Source of the DNA: Legionellales bacterium RIFCSPHIGHO2_12_FULL_37_14
Lineage (GTDB): Bacteria; Pseudomonadota; Gammaproteobacteria; Legionellales; Legionellaceae
Length of the DNA: 61,129 nucleotides
Assembly (NCBI GenBank): GCA_001804735.1
Contig: MHBC01000024.1
Coordinates: forward strand, 29,188 to 90,316
Reading direction: 5' to 3'
Shown: piece after piece, positions 28,291 to 39,602 of the stretch
Position numbering within the stretch: position 1 is the first letter of the stretch
Layout of the letters: each line of letters begins with the position of its first letter
Notes under the pieces: model-generated
Seen by the model: the letters and a program-made list of their open reading frames with translations, nothing else
What the model was told of the DNA's origin: nothing
The model's database searches: none
Made by a program: the position numbers and the translations under genes

Positions 28291-29506
28291 ATGTTGTGCG
28301 ATTATATGCCTATTCAAGATGCCATTAAAGTTATTCAAGCAGGAGGGATGATCTTACTTCTTGATGACGAAAATCGTGAAAATGAAGGTGATTTAGTTAT
28401 CGCAGCTGAAAAAGTTACTCCTCTGGCTATTAACTTCATGATTACTTATGGCAGAGGTCTAGTCTGCCTTCCTATGGCGCCTGAACTTATTGATAGGCTT
28501 AACTTGCCGATGATGGTGAGAGAAAATCGCTCGCCCTTTGGTACAGCTTTTACGGTTTCTATTGAAGCTCTAGAAGGCGTATCTACCGGGATTTCTGCGC
28601 AAGATAGGGCGCATACCATAAAAGTTGCCATAGACCAAGCAACTAAGCCCAATGATCTCGTCTCACCAGGACACGTCTTCCCTTTAAGGGCAGCAGAGCA
28701 CGGAGTAATGGCAAGAGCAGGGCAAACAGAGGGTAGCGTTGATTTAGTTAAGTTAGCTGGGATGACGCCTGCTGCTGTTATCTGTGAAGTTTTAAATAAA
28801 GACGGCACAATGAGTAGGCGCGATGCTCTTTTTGAATTTTCTACCCAACACAATATTCCCGTGGTAACCATCCGTGATTTAATTGAATATCGTTTACAGC
28901 ACGAATTATTAATCGAAGTTGGCGCATCAAGCATCATTCCTATTAAAGATTTAGGGGATTTTGAAATGAGTGTGTTTGATTGCCCATTTGATAGAAAAGA
29001 ACACTTAATTTTAGTTAAACGACCAAAATTTGCTAATAAAGTTCCATTAGTTAGGGTGCACTGTGAGTGTATTACTGGTGATTTGTTTGGTTCTTGCCGC
29101 TGTGATTGTGGCGAGCAGCTTGAGCTTTCGCTTAAACGCATAGGGGAAGAAGGTGGCGTCCTTGTTTACTTACGCCAAGAAGGGCGGGGAATTGGTCTTC
29201 TGAATAAACTAAAAGCCTACACCATTCAGGAGCAAGAAGGTCTTGATACGGTTGACGCAAATATTAAACTCGGCTTTCCGGCTGATGGACGTGATTATGC
29301 TATTGCCTATCAAATTTTAAAATATTTAGGTATAGACGCTATTAGACTTTTAACTAACAATCCAGATAAAATTGCCGCGCTGGAAAAATATGGCATTAAG
29401 GTTACTGAAAGAGTCCCTTTATTAGCTAATCCAGGAGAGAAGAACTTACATTATCTTAAAACCAAACAAGAAAAACTTGGGCACTTTTTATCTATGGAGG
29501 CAAAGA

Positions 29507-29514
<8 letters not shown>
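28291..29514 (+). CDS. ribBA: Bifunctional DHBP synthase/GTP cyclohydrolase II
   Basis: A fusion of about 407 residues supplying both riboflavin precursors. The N-terminal RibB half has DDENRENEGDLVIAAE. The C-terminal RibA half has the zinc cysteines in CECITGDLFGSCRCDCG and the RQEGRGIGLL active loop. The frame allows an upstream start, but ATG 28291 follows a GGGGA about 8 bases upstream and directly follows the ribD stop. It overlaps ribH by 8 bases. Both catalytic halves look complete. Confidence 0.96.
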
Positions 29515-31611
<2,097 letters not shown>

Positions 31612-31623
31612 GGAGTATGCAAG

Positions 31624-32448
31624 ATGCAACTATGTGGCTTTGAGGTAGGAAAGCAAAAACCCATATTTTTAATTGCAGGCCCATGTGTAATTGAAAGTGA
31701 AACTTTAGCCCTTGAAACCGCGGCCTATCTAAAAGAATTGTGCCAGAAGTTAGCTATTCCTTATATTTACAAATCATCATTCGATAAAGCTAATAGATCT
31801 TCGCATCAAAGTTTTCGTGGTCCTGGGCTTGAAAAGGGTTTGCAGATTTTGGCTAAAGTTAAAGCTGAAATCCAAGTCCCAGTGCTTACTGATGTTCATG
31901 AAGATACTCCTTTACATGAAGTTTCTACGGTGGTCGATGTTTTACAAACCCCAGCTTTTTTATGTAGACAAACTAATTTTATTCAACGCGTCGCGCAAAT
32001 TGGCAAGCCAGTTAATATTAAAAAAGGCCAGTTTCTTTCTCCTTGGGAAATGAAACACGTTGTTGCTAAGGCTAAAGCTTGTGGCAATGATAACATAATG
32101 GTATGTGAGCGTGGGGCGAGCTTTGGATATCAAAACTTAATCACCGACATGCGATCTTTACAAATTATGCGCGAAGAAACAAAAGTTCCTGTGGTTTTTG
32201 ATGCAACCCATTCAGTGCAGTTGCCAGGAGCGCAAGATGGCTCATCAGGCGGTCAGAGACAATTTATTGCAACTCTAGCGCGTTCAGCAATAGCAGCAGG
32301 AGTTGCCGGCATATTTATTGAAACTCATCCTACTCCTGATGATGCTTTAAGCGATGGCCCTAATAGTTGGCCAATGTACCACATGCAAGAGCTCCTCGAA
32401 TCATTAATGGAGATAGATAGCATTGTTAAGAAGAAGGTGATATTTTAA
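31624..32448 (+). CDS. kdsA: KDO-8-phosphate synthase
   Basis: A 274-residue aldolase condensing phosphoenolpyruvate and arabinose-5-phosphate for the lipopolysaccharide core sugar KDO. Typical motifs include [20 protein letters not shown], the RQTNFIQ segment and the substrate loop [10 protein letters not shown]. Its presence indicates a Gram-negative outer membrane with LPS. GGAGTATGCAAG precedes the ATG. It is probably transcribed with pyrG. Confidence 0.97.
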   Translation: MQLCGFEVGKQKPIFLIAGPCVIESETLALETAAYLKELCQKLAIPYIYKSSFDKANRSSHQSFRGPGLEKGLQILAKVKAEIQVPVLTDVHEDTPLHEVSTVVDVLQTPAFLCRQTNFIQRVAQIGKPVNIKKGQFLSPWEMKHVVAKAKACGNDNIMVCERGASFGYQNLITDMRSLQIMREETKVPVVFDATHSVQLPGAQDGSSGGQRQFIATLARSAIAAGVAGIFIETHPTPDDALSDGPNSWPMYHMQELLESLMEIDSIVKKKVIF

Positions 32449-32478
32449 ACAATAGGTAATATATGAAGGGGGCGAAAT

Positions 32479-33918
32479 TTGAATATTAGGTGGGTTACTC
32501 TCCTAATTGCCTTACTCTTATCTTTAGATCTGTATGCACTTAGATTTGGTGATTTACGAGTGTATTCATATCTAAATGAACCATTTAAAGTAGAAGTTCC
32601 GTTATTTGATCTCGACAATATTCCATTGAGCGCAATTGAAGCTTCAATTGGCTCTGCAAACGAATATAAATCTTTAAATTTACAATATGAGCCAGTACTT
32701 CCTTTGCTTGCAATTAAGTTAAGTGAAAAAGATTCTAATCAAGCAGTAATAGAGATTACCTCTTTAGATAAATTTACTACACCTTATTTTGAGCTTTTGC
32801 TTAATATCACTTGGCCAGAAGGTAAGATGCACCATGTTTATACAGTGTTGCTTGACACGCTATTTACCGAAGCGCTAGAAAAAAAATCTAATATTAGTGA
32901 AGTTTTACCCATAAGCAAAAGGCAAATTGCCGCAGAAAGCACTTGGTTTAAAGAGGATATCCAAGCTAAAAATCTTAAATTTCAAGGGAGTTTACCCCAA
33001 CAATATGGCCCAACTGTGTTAAATGAATCAATTTGGAATATTGCTAAGCGTTATCAGTTTAACCCTTTAACCTTACCTCAAGTAGTATTGTCAATTATTG
33101 GTCAAAACCCTGAAGCTTTTGTAGCAGGAAATTTAAATGGTCTTAAAACCGCTGCAATTTTAGAGATCCCTCCACTTCAAAAAATGAGTGAAACTCCTCC
33201 TCTACCTGCTGCAAGAGAAGTTGAGGCACATGATGTAGCTTGGCAAAATCATCAACTAATTCAACATATACTAGCACCACCATATTTTCAGTTAGCTAAG
33301 CTGCTTAAGTCAGAGCTCCCAGCTTTGCCTATTTTTGAAAAACTAATAAGTCCTACGCAGGATGAAAAAAACTTAAAAATTATGCGATCAATTGAAGATG
33401 AGAGTAAATTTTTAAATCTTATGAATCACATTAAAAAATTAGAGCAAAAAAACGTTGCTCTTATGTCTAAACTGCGTATAAAAATTTTAGAAAATAAACA
33501 GCTAACCCAACAAATTTTGCAACTTAATGCAAAGCTAACCAAACTAGCAACCATAAGCTCATGGCACTTAAAGCCTATTTTACTAACATTTTTCATCTCC
33601 ATAATTTTCTTGGCAATAGCCTACACGCTGACGTCCCGCGGCTTAACCGCGGGACCTAAGAATCTTTCTACATCACTGGATCCCGCGGACAAGCCGCAGG
33701 ACGGCGTCGGTGTACCAGAAGAATCAGTTATTTTAGAGCAACGCTTTCCTAAAAGCCTTAAAAGCGAATCAGCTCTTGAAATATTACTGGGTTTAGTAAA
33801 AACCTATAAAAGTAGAGGCGATCTTTATACCGCCAAAAACGCCTTGCAAGAAATAATCGAATATGGCTCAAACGACCAAAAGGCTCGAGCATTAAAATTA
33901 TTAGATCCGCAAATTTGA
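32479..33918 (+). CDS. fimV: FimV-like protein
   Basis: A 479-residue protein starting with TTG behind an AAGGGGG element. It has a signal sequence, the FimV N-terminal domain (LRFGDLRVYSYLNEPFKVEV), a coiled stretch near residues 315-350, a membrane helix at about 365-383 and a short C-terminal FimV motif (ALEILLGLVKTYKSRGDL). FimV organises the pilus assembly site and peptidoglycan-linked polar structures. Between membrane helix and C-terminal motif lies an in-frame palindromic insertion (residues about 385-410) of different composition. It follows kdsA by 30 bases. Confidence 0.87.
   Translation: MNIRWVTLLIALLLSLDLYALRFGDLRVYSYLNEPFKVEVPLFDLDNIPLSAIEASIGSANEYKSLNLQYEPVLPLLAIKLSEKDSNQAVIEITSLDKFTTPYFELLLNITWPEGKMHHVYTVLLDTLFTEALEKKSNISEVLPISKRQIAAESTWFKEDIQAKNLKFQGSLPQQYGPTVLNESIWNIAKRYQFNPLTLPQVVLSIIGQNPEAFVAGNLNGLKTAAILEIPPLQKMSETPPLPAAREVEAHDVAWQNHQLIQHILAPPYFQLAKLLKSELPALPIFEKLISPTQDEKNLKIMRSIEDESKFLNLMNHIKKLEQKNVALMSKLRIKILENKQLTQQILQLNAKLTKLATISSWHLKPILLTFFISIIFLAIAYTLTSRGLTAGPKNLSTSLDPADKPQDGVGVPEESVILEQRFPKSLKSESALEILLGLVKTYKSRGDLYTAKNALQEIIEYGSNDQKARALKLLDPQI
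33631..33707. repeat. Palindromic repeat element inserted in frame in fimV
   Basis: A GC-rich 77-base palindrome inside the AT-rich fimV. The outer arms are ACGTCCCGCGGCTT (33631-33644) and its imperfect complement at 33691-33707. Inside, CCGCGGGA (33647-33654) pairs perfectly with TCCCGCGG (33681-33688). The left half alone also forms a perfect 9-base hairpin. It adds about 26 residues (SRGLTAGP...) without breaking the frame. The layout resembles the palindromic elements that insert within Rickettsia genes; the relation is by analogy. Confidence 0.7.
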
Positions 33919-33942
33919 TTTCTCGCCAACATATCCTACACT
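33915..33942 (+). promoter_or_regulatory. Possible promoter for the 217-residue gene
   Basis: TTGATT (33915-33920) and TACACT (33937-33942) with 16 bases between lie in the 58-base gap after fimV. Moderate match only. Confidence 0.4.
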
Positions 33943-33976
33943 TTAATTATACAAACAAATTTTTTTAGGACATATA

Positions 33977-34630
33977 ATGCCTGATCCAAAAGTTATAGAT
34001 GATATGTTCAATAAACATAGTAAAAATCCAGAGGCTCTTGCAAATGCCATGAGTCAGTTACCTCCTGAGATACAAAATAATAAAGATCATCCTATCTTTC
34101 AAGCTCTCGTTAACTCCGAAAATCCAAATGATTTTATATCTAAGCATATTGGTTTGATTAACAAACTAAAGGAAAAAAATTTATTACAAAACCCCAATGT
34201 GGTAGAGGCAGTGCTTAAAGCGCCTTCTGATAAAACAGTTGATAGTATCATTATGGCTAGTGAGAAAGCGCCAAGCGTATTAAATTCAATAAAATCATGG
34301 AATAGAGAAAACCTTATGGCGTTTGTAGAAATTATGCATAGGGTAAAAAGTTTAGAACTAAAGCCAGATGTCTTACCCAAACTATTCGAACGAAAAGTTA
34401 CTCCCATAGCAATACTAGCAAGTTTAGGCGATCGAGGAAGGGCTAAAGAAAATTTGCATGGTGAAACGATAAACGCGGCATACATCATACGTGAACAGTT
34501 AAAAAAGATGCACCCAAAGGAAGAAGCAGCAAGTGATGCAGGCTTAAGTGAGGAAGAAGCAGCAAGTGATGCAGGCTTAAGTGATTCAGCTGAGAGCTCG
34601 CGCTCCAGCACTCCATCCAAACAAAGCTAG
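33977..34630 (+). CDS. Unknown 217-residue helical protein with acidic repeats
   Basis: No family recognised. The protein is mostly helical and hydrophilic, without signal or membrane segments. Near the C-terminus an 11-residue unit containing EEAASDAGLS is present twice (encoded at 34519-34584), followed by a serine-rich tail SAESSRSSTPSKQS. The acidic, serine-rich C-terminus resembles secretion signals seen on some Dot/Icm substrates, but no secretion genes are in this window, so this is a weak inference. Its 3' end overlaps minE by 4 bases in convergent orientation. Confidence 0.72.
   Translation: MPDPKVIDDMFNKHSKNPEALANAMSQLPPEIQNNKDHPIFQALVNSENPNDFISKHIGLINKLKEKNLLQNPNVVEAVLKAPSDKTVDSIIMASEKAPSVLNSIKSWNRENLMAFVEIMHRVKSLELKPDVLPKLFERKVTPIAILASLGDRGRAKENLHGETINAAYIIREQLKKMHPKEEAASDAGLSEEEAASDAGLSDSAESSRSSTPSKQS
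34519..34584 (+). repeat. Exact 33-base tandem duplication in the 217-residue gene
   Basis: Two identical 33-base copies (34519-34551 and 34552-34584) beginning GGAAGAAGCAGCAAGTGATG encode the repeated EEAASDAGLS segment. Identity at every third position points to a recent duplication able to change copy number. Confidence 0.9.
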
Positions 34631-34887
34631 GCCTCAAGCACCACCTCTGGCATAGTAATATTTAGCTCAAGTATTGCATTGCTACCCATTTGCGAAAGGT
34701 TTACTGATACTTGTTCTTTATTAATGGGTACATATTTTGCAATAACGTCGATGATTTCTTCTTGCAGTTTGGGTAAGTAATCAGGGGCATTACGCTGGCC
34801 ACGCTCATGGGAAATTATTATTTGTAAGCGCTCTTTTGCAACTTTAGCGGTATTCGTGTTGCGGCGTAAATATTTGAGCAGGTTCAT
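34627..34887 (-). CDS. minE: Cell division topological factor MinE
   Basis: An 86-residue MinE. The N-terminal membrane/MinD-binding part reads LLKYLRRNTNTAKVAKERLQ and the C-terminal topological domain follows. It stimulates the MinD ATPase to create pole-to-pole oscillation. It shares an ATGA start-stop junction with minD. No minC lies at either end of this pair. Confidence 0.94.
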   Translation of the reverse strand: MNLLKYLRRNTNTAKVAKERLQIIISHERGQRNAPDYLPKLQEEIIDVIAKYVPINKEQVSVNLSQMGSNAILELNITMPEVVLEA

Positions 34888-35714
34888 ACGTAGTTTTCCT
34901 CCTTGTTCTTGCCGAATAAACGGCTTAAAAATCCTTTGCGTTCACTTTGAATAAAGCGCATGGGTACTGCTTCACCTAGGAAACGTGCTACTGCATCTTG
35001 ATAAGCACTACCTGCATCACTTTCTTTATCTAATATTACTGGAACTCCGGTATTAGAAGCTTTTAACACCGATTTTGACTCCGGAATAACTCCTAAAAGT
35101 GGAATAGCTAAAATTTCTTTCACATCCTCAACAGAAAGCATCTCGCCTTTATCAACCCTTATAGGATCATAGCGGGTTAATAATAAATGCTCTTTAATTT
35201 TGTCTTTATTTTCAATGGCGCGCTTAGTTTTACTAGCTAAAATACCTAAAATGCGGTCAGAGTCGCGTACGGAAGAAACTTCAGGGTTAGTGACAACGAT
35301 GGCATAATCTGCAAAATACATAGCGGTAAGTGCTCCTGATTCTATGCCGGCAGGCGAGTCGCATACTATATATTCGAAGTCTTTGGCTAATTCGTTAAAG
35401 ACGCGTTCAACACCTTCTATTGATAAAGCGTCTTTGTCGCGAGTTTGTGATGCGGGTAAAATAGCCAGGTTAGGCAAGCGTTTGTCCTTAATTAGCGCTT
35501 GATTTAAGTTAGCCTCACCATGAATAACATTAATAAAATCATACACAACTCTTCTTTCGCAACCCATAATAATATCTAAGTTGCGTAACCCAATATCAAA
35601 GTCAACCACTACAGTTTTATGATTACGCTCAGCAAGTCCAGATGCAAACGCAGCAGCGCTAGTTGTTTTACCAACGCCCCCTTTACCAGATGTAATAACG
35701 ATAATTTTTGTCAA
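34884..35714 (-). CDS. minD: Septum site-determining ATPase MinD
   Basis: A 276-residue deviant-Walker ATPase: SGKGGVGKTT at residues 9-18 with signature Lys11. A basic amphipathic membrane-targeting helix lies near the C-terminus (RKGFLSRLFGKNK). It starts at TTG, supported by GGGAG 7 bases upstream and the lack of a nearby ATG. In most gammaproteobacteria minC precedes minD; here the upstream region is a divergent TPR gene, so the division inhibitor is elsewhere or lost. Confidence 0.96.
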   Translation of the reverse strand: MTKIIVITSGKGGVGKTTSAAAFASGLAERNHKTVVVDFDIGLRNLDIIMGCERRVVYDFINVIHGEANLNQALIKDKRLPNLAILPASQTRDKDALSIEGVERVFNELAKDFEYIVCDSPAGIESGALTAMYFADYAIVVTNPEVSSVRDSDRILGILASKTKRAIENKDKIKEHLLLTRYDPIRVDKGEMLSVEDVKEILAIPLLGVIPESKSVLKASNTGVPVILDKESDAGSAYQDAVARFLGEAVPMRFIQSERKGFLSRLFGKNKEENYV

Positions 35715-35858
35715 AATATTGCTCCCTCAATAACATGCAAATTCTGTCGAGTTTACCTGTTAAAGCCCATTAGGAGCAAGATATTAAGTATTACCAAATA
35801 GTATTTTATAGTGCTTTTAATTATACTCTTAATTTTTTTATATAAAGACTGATGAAAA

Positions 35859-37196
35859 GTGCCTGTAAAATCTAGGTTATTTGTTAGCCAAACTAAAAAT
35901 GTTATGCACAGAGAACTTGCTAACCTTTTTGCACTGCTTAAATCTATTGGCCTTTTTTCAAATTATCCTTTAATTATAAAAACTTACATTGAAATAGCTG
36001 AGGTTTATCAAAAAAATAATGCTTATGGAAAAGCGCTGCATTATTACAAGCTGGCATTACGTTTCCAAGACAAATATCTACCGAATAATCCAATCCAAAA
36101 GGTCGGGCTTTTTAGTTTATTAGGAGATTTATATTTTTTACAAAAGGATAAGGATCTTGGTCTTGATTGTTATCTAAATGCTCTAACTCTCTTAAGGAAA
36201 TACGATCCTAACAAAAATAACCATATAGAATATTTATTAAAAATTGGAAGGCTATATTACAATAATAACAAAATGGGTAAGGCTTTGTTATTATTTCATG
36301 AAGCACTGCAAATATTAACAAGTTGTAAAAACAAGCAAGATTTTTTATATATTGCAATAGCTTATGATTTCTTAGGCAAAATTTACCTAGCAATGCATGA
36401 TTTTAAGCATGCAAATTATTACTTTGTTAAGTGTTTAGAAATTCAAACAGAGTTTAAGTTATTTGCTGAGATTGCTGACACATATGATAATTTTGGTGAT
36501 CTTGCTCTCTTAGAGAACAAACTAACCGCTGCTTCTATAAACTATAATTTTGCTCTAGATATTCGTAAAGGACTTAATCTTTCTAGCGCCTTCCTTGCTA
36601 AGTCTTACCATAATTTAGGGAAACTTTGCAAGGCAAATAAGGAATTTGAAAAAGCAATAACCAACTTGAATCTAGCTCTTAAATTTATGAATACAAGTTC
36701 AGCTTTTTCTCTTGAGCTTGCCTTAACATATAGAGAATTAGCCGATGTATACTATGCATTAACTCAAGATAAAAGTCAGCAGAGCTTGTTAACTCGCACT
36801 CATAGGCTCCACTTTAGCTATCTTAAAAAAGTAATATTTATTTTAAATCTTATTGATCCTAAGGGAGATTTAATAATCGAATGCTTTCAGGAAATGGGCA
36901 TTTATTATAAAAGCTATAACCTACTCCAAGAATCTCTCAAAAATTTTTTAAAGGCGATTAATTATCAAGAAATTAATATGCGAGATTCACCAAAACTTGC
37001 TAATAATTATGAGCATATAGCTGATATTTATGTAGAGCAGAAGAGAACTTCTCTCGCGCTTAAATATTATATTAGAGCATACGATATTAAAAAAATATTT
37101 GTTGCTGAAAATGTAACAACGGTTGAATTAAAGCAATTAGAGACCAAAATACACCAACAGCAAGCCAACAATTCAACCAAGGCATATTTTATTTAA
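35859..37196 (+). CDS. Tetratricopeptide-repeat protein
   Basis: A protein of up to 445 residues built of about eight to ten TPR units of the kinesin-light-chain kind, with repeats such as GKALHYYKLALRF and FEKAITNLNLALKFM. No signal or membrane segment and no enzymatic domain. The first available start is GTG 35859; ATG 35904 is an alternative that would drop 15 residues, and neither has a clear ribosome-binding site. TPR proteins bind other proteins; in host-associated bacteria such genes can be secreted effectors, but regulation or assembly inside the cell is equally possible. Confidence 0.78.
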   Translation: MPVKSRLFVSQTKNVMHRELANLFALLKSIGLFSNYPLIIKTYIEIAEVYQKNNAYGKALHYYKLALRFQDKYLPNNPIQKVGLFSLLGDLYFLQKDKDLGLDCYLNALTLLRKYDPNKNNHIEYLLKIGRLYYNNNKMGKALLLFHEALQILTSCKNKQDFLYIAIAYDFLGKIYLAMHDFKHANYYFVKCLEIQTEFKLFAEIADTYDNFGDLALLENKLTAASINYNFALDIRKGLNLSSAFLAKSYHNLGKLCKANKEFEKAITNLNLALKFMNTSSAFSLELALTYRELADVYYALTQDKSQQSLLTRTHRLHFSYLKKVIFILNLIDPKGDLIIECFQEMGIYYKSYNLLQESLKNFLKAINYQEINMRDSPKLANNYEHIADIYVEQKRTSLALKYYIRAYDIKKIFVAENVTTVELKQLETKIHQQQANNSTKAYFI

Positions 37197-37506
37197 TTCA
37201 TAAGGTGTGCCATTTGGACGTTTTATACACAAAATCGCTTTTAATATTTGTTTTTTTACATTAGGTTTAAATAACAGCCTTGTTTTTTTAACCAACTAGA
37301 TTAAAATCTACGGAAAGTAATAGACAAATGGGTGATTTATTCCAGCCGCCGAACGAACAAAGCTTAATTCACTCGATGAGGAAAATTATATCAAGTTTCT
37401 TTGGTGGAAAATTCCTTATGATGAAGCTTTAAAAGAAAAAATAAAAAAACTTGACTCAATAAGTGCATTAACGTTTTTCATTGGCGCCCTATTATTTAAA
37501 CTGCAG

Positions 37507-38256
37507 ATGGTAGCAGGTTCCCCTTTTGCTGCTTTTATTATAAATGTTCTTGCTTTATCCACTTATTCTTTTGCTTATGGCATTTGGCTGATTGAATGTT
37601 TAATTAGTAAGGAAAGCTCGCAAAATAAGAAAGAGTGGTATGGTTTCGCCCCGACAAAAAAACAAATCCTTACGGCCTGTATTATTGGATTAATTGGCGT
37701 TGCCGTTGGGATTGCTACTATTTTTTATCCCTTTTTAATTATTCCCACATGCTGGATTTTTGCTGCGAGTAATAGCCTATGGTTAATAGGGGAGTACCAA
37801 AAATCTGAAAACAATTTACGCCAAACAGGAGAGCAATCGCAGCTAGATCCAAATTTTCAACATGCAAAACAAGCCGCATATCTCCATTATGCAACCGTAG
37901 TGACTATTATTAGTCTTGTTACGGCAGTGATTACCACAGCAACAGTTTTATACCCACCTTTATTATGGCTTGCACTTTTTATTGGGCCTTATTTAGGTGG
38001 AATGGTTATTAAAGCTTGGATTGACGTTAACTTTTTTAAACCTATAGATAAATTTAATGCTAAAACAGCTACCTCTAATGAAAAAATTAACTCTATGGTA
38101 AGTCTTACCCCCTTTGATCCAGATGCTAATCCACGTTGTTTACCGCCTGAAAATCGGATAACATCCCGCGATACCCCAATGTTTTATTCTCCAGGCCGTA
38201 ATAATGACAATCCTAGTAAACCAAGCAGTGAAGCACATCCTCAAACAATGCCCTAA
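37507..38256 (+). CDS. Multi-pass membrane protein, 5' end apparently frameshifted
   Basis: The frame from ATG 37507 encodes 249 residues with four or more hydrophobic segments and a polar, proline-rich C-terminal tail. The same frame is open and protein-like back to 37336 (for example LNSLDEENYIKFLWWKIPYD), but has no ATG, GTG or TTG there. An ATG at 37328 lies one reading frame off; one extra T in the run at 37336-37338 would join it smoothly to give MGDFIPAAERTKL. So the true gene probably starts at 37328 and carries a one-base deletion, or uses a rare start such as ATT. No family is recognised. Its 3' end overlaps the PNP start by 53 bases. Confidence 0.65.
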   Translation: MVAGSPFAAFIINVLALSTYSFAYGIWLIECLISKESSQNKKEWYGFAPTKKQILTACIIGLIGVAVGIATIFYPFLIIPTCWIFAASNSLWLIGEYQKSENNLRQTGEQSQLDPNFQHAKQAAYLHYATVVTIISLVTAVITTATVLYPPLLWLALFIGPYLGGMVIKAWIDVNFFKPIDKFNAKTATSNEKINSMVSLTPFDPDANPRCLPPENRITSRDTPMFYSPGRNNDNPSKPSSEAHPQTMP

Positions 38257-39022
38257 TTTTAAACCAAAGGTAGCAGTTGTATTAGGATCAGGCTTAGGTA
38301 ACTTTGCAAATAAGCTTACCAATGCTGCAACTATTCCATTTAAAGATATTCCGGGGTTTCCAGAACTTACCGTTCCAGGACATCAGGCAGAAATTGTATG
38401 TGGAAAGCTAGCTAATCAAGAAATTATTTGTTTAAAAGGGCGGCCGCATTATTATGAGGGTGCTACGACTGAGCAAATTCTTACCTACGTTAGAACCTTG
38501 CGGTTATTAGGCTGTCAATATTTTATTGCAACTAACGCTTCAGGATCCTTGCATGCTGATATGCCGCCGGGTGAAATTATGTTGATAACCGACCACATTA
38601 ACTTTCAAGGAGTTAATCCTTTGGTTGGGGCTAATGATGAAAAATTTGGACCAAGGTTTTTTCCGCTTGATAATGCTTATGATATTAAGCTGCGCGATCA
38701 ATTTTTAAAAGCAGCTACAGTTTTGAATGTTCCTTTGCATCAGGGTGTATATGTTTGTGTAATGGGGCCAAATTATGAAACAGCGGCTGAAATTAAAGCA
38801 TTTCGCATGTTAGGAGCTGATGCTGTTGGTATGTCTACAGTGCCGGAAGTTTTGGTTGCTAATCATTGTGGGATGCAAGTTGCTGCCCTTGCCACAATAA
38901 CTAATTTTGCAACCGGGCTTACTTCTTTGAGCCACTCGCATACAGAAGTCTTGCAAATAGCAGAGAAGGCAACTGCAAAACTTGCTGAAATTTTATATAA
39001 GGTTTTGCCGTCTTTGGTTTAA
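38204..39022 (+). CDS. Purine-nucleoside phosphorylase
   Basis: A 272-residue trimeric-type PNP that splits inosine or guanosine with phosphate into base and ribose-1-phosphate. Motifs: VVLGSGLGNF, GRPHYYEG, ATNASGSL, MGPNYETAAE and the MSTVPE active-site segment. It starts within the preceding membrane protein gene. Its products feed the convergent HPRT (base) and DeoB at 15740 (ribose-1-phosphate). Whether it prefers inosine or xanthosine cannot be read by eye. Confidence 0.93.
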   Translation: MTILVNQAVKHILKQCPNFKPKVAVVLGSGLGNFANKLTNAATIPFKDIPGFPELTVPGHQAEIVCGKLANQEIICLKGRPHYYEGATTEQILTYVRTLRLLGCQYFIATNASGSLHADMPPGEIMLITDHINFQGVNPLVGANDEKFGPRFFPLDNAYDIKLRDQFLKAATVLNVPLHQGVYVCVMGPNYETAAEIKAFRMLGADAVGMSTVPEVLVANHCGMQVAALATITNFATGLTSLSHSHTEVLQIAEKATAKLAEILYKVLPSLV

Positions 39023-39024
39023 TT

Positions 39025-39591
39025 TTATGCTTCGTGTTCCGGAGCTACCATGTAAATTCCTGGCATGTTTCTAAAATATTCTTTGTAATCTAAGCCAAAG
39101 CCAAAAACGTAATGATCATCAACTTCAAGGCCTACAAAATCAGCTTCTTTTAAACCATCTTTATCGCGTTGATGATTTTTGTCTACTACAACCGAAGTAT
39201 AAACTTTTTCTGCGCCCATGTTTTTTACTGCCTCAACTAATGAGGCAAGAGTTATTCCCCCATCTAGAATATCGTCGACAATTAACACGTGCCGGTCTTG
39301 CAAATCTCTGCTGGGTCTTGCTTTCCAGGTTAAATTATCTTTGCCAACTAAATTTCCGGTATAGCGAGTGACATGGACATAATCAACTTCAAGAGGAAAA
39401 TTAAGCCGCATTAATAAATTACCCATTGGGACAATTCCACCTACCAAAACACACAATAAGATAGGATGTTTATCATGGAGTTCTGCTGTTATTGCTGCAG
39501 CCATTTTATCCAAAGCGGCCTCAACTTGCTCTTTTGAAAAGATACGGGTAGATCTTTGAAATACTTCTTGTACAAAACTTGCTGATTTCAT
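39025..39591 (-). CDS. hpt: Hypoxanthine-guanine phosphoribosyltransferase
   Basis: A 188-residue salvage enzyme attaching PRPP ribose phosphate to hypoxanthine or guanine. The PRPP loop is VLIVDDILDGGITL, preceded by the LCVLVGGIVPMGNLL substrate loop. It faces PNP tail to tail with 2 bases between, so the two purine-salvage enzymes are adjacent but on opposite strands. Upstream, 11 bases separate it from the methyltransferase gene. Confidence 0.92.
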   Translation of the reverse strand: MKSASFVQEVFQRSTRIFSKEQVEAALDKMAAAITAELHDKHPILLCVLVGGIVPMGNLLMRLNFPLEVDYVHVTRYTGNLVGKDNLTWKARPSRDLQDRHVLIVDDILDGGITLASLVEAVKNMGAEKVYTSVVVDKNHQRDKDGLKEADFVGLEVDDHYVFGFGLDYKEYFRNMPGIYMVAPEHEA

Positions 39592-39602
39592 ATAAGCCCT
39601 TG

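Noticed and set aside
28446-29141. 231-codon open frame on the minus strand
   Set aside because: Lies wholly inside ribBA, whose motifs are unambiguous; low-complexity Ser/Lys-rich translation typical of an antisense shadow.
34099-34620. 173-codon open frame on the minus strand
   Set aside because: Antisense to the 217-residue gene, which has a promoter candidate and better composition; its repeats are the mirror of that gene's tandem repeat.
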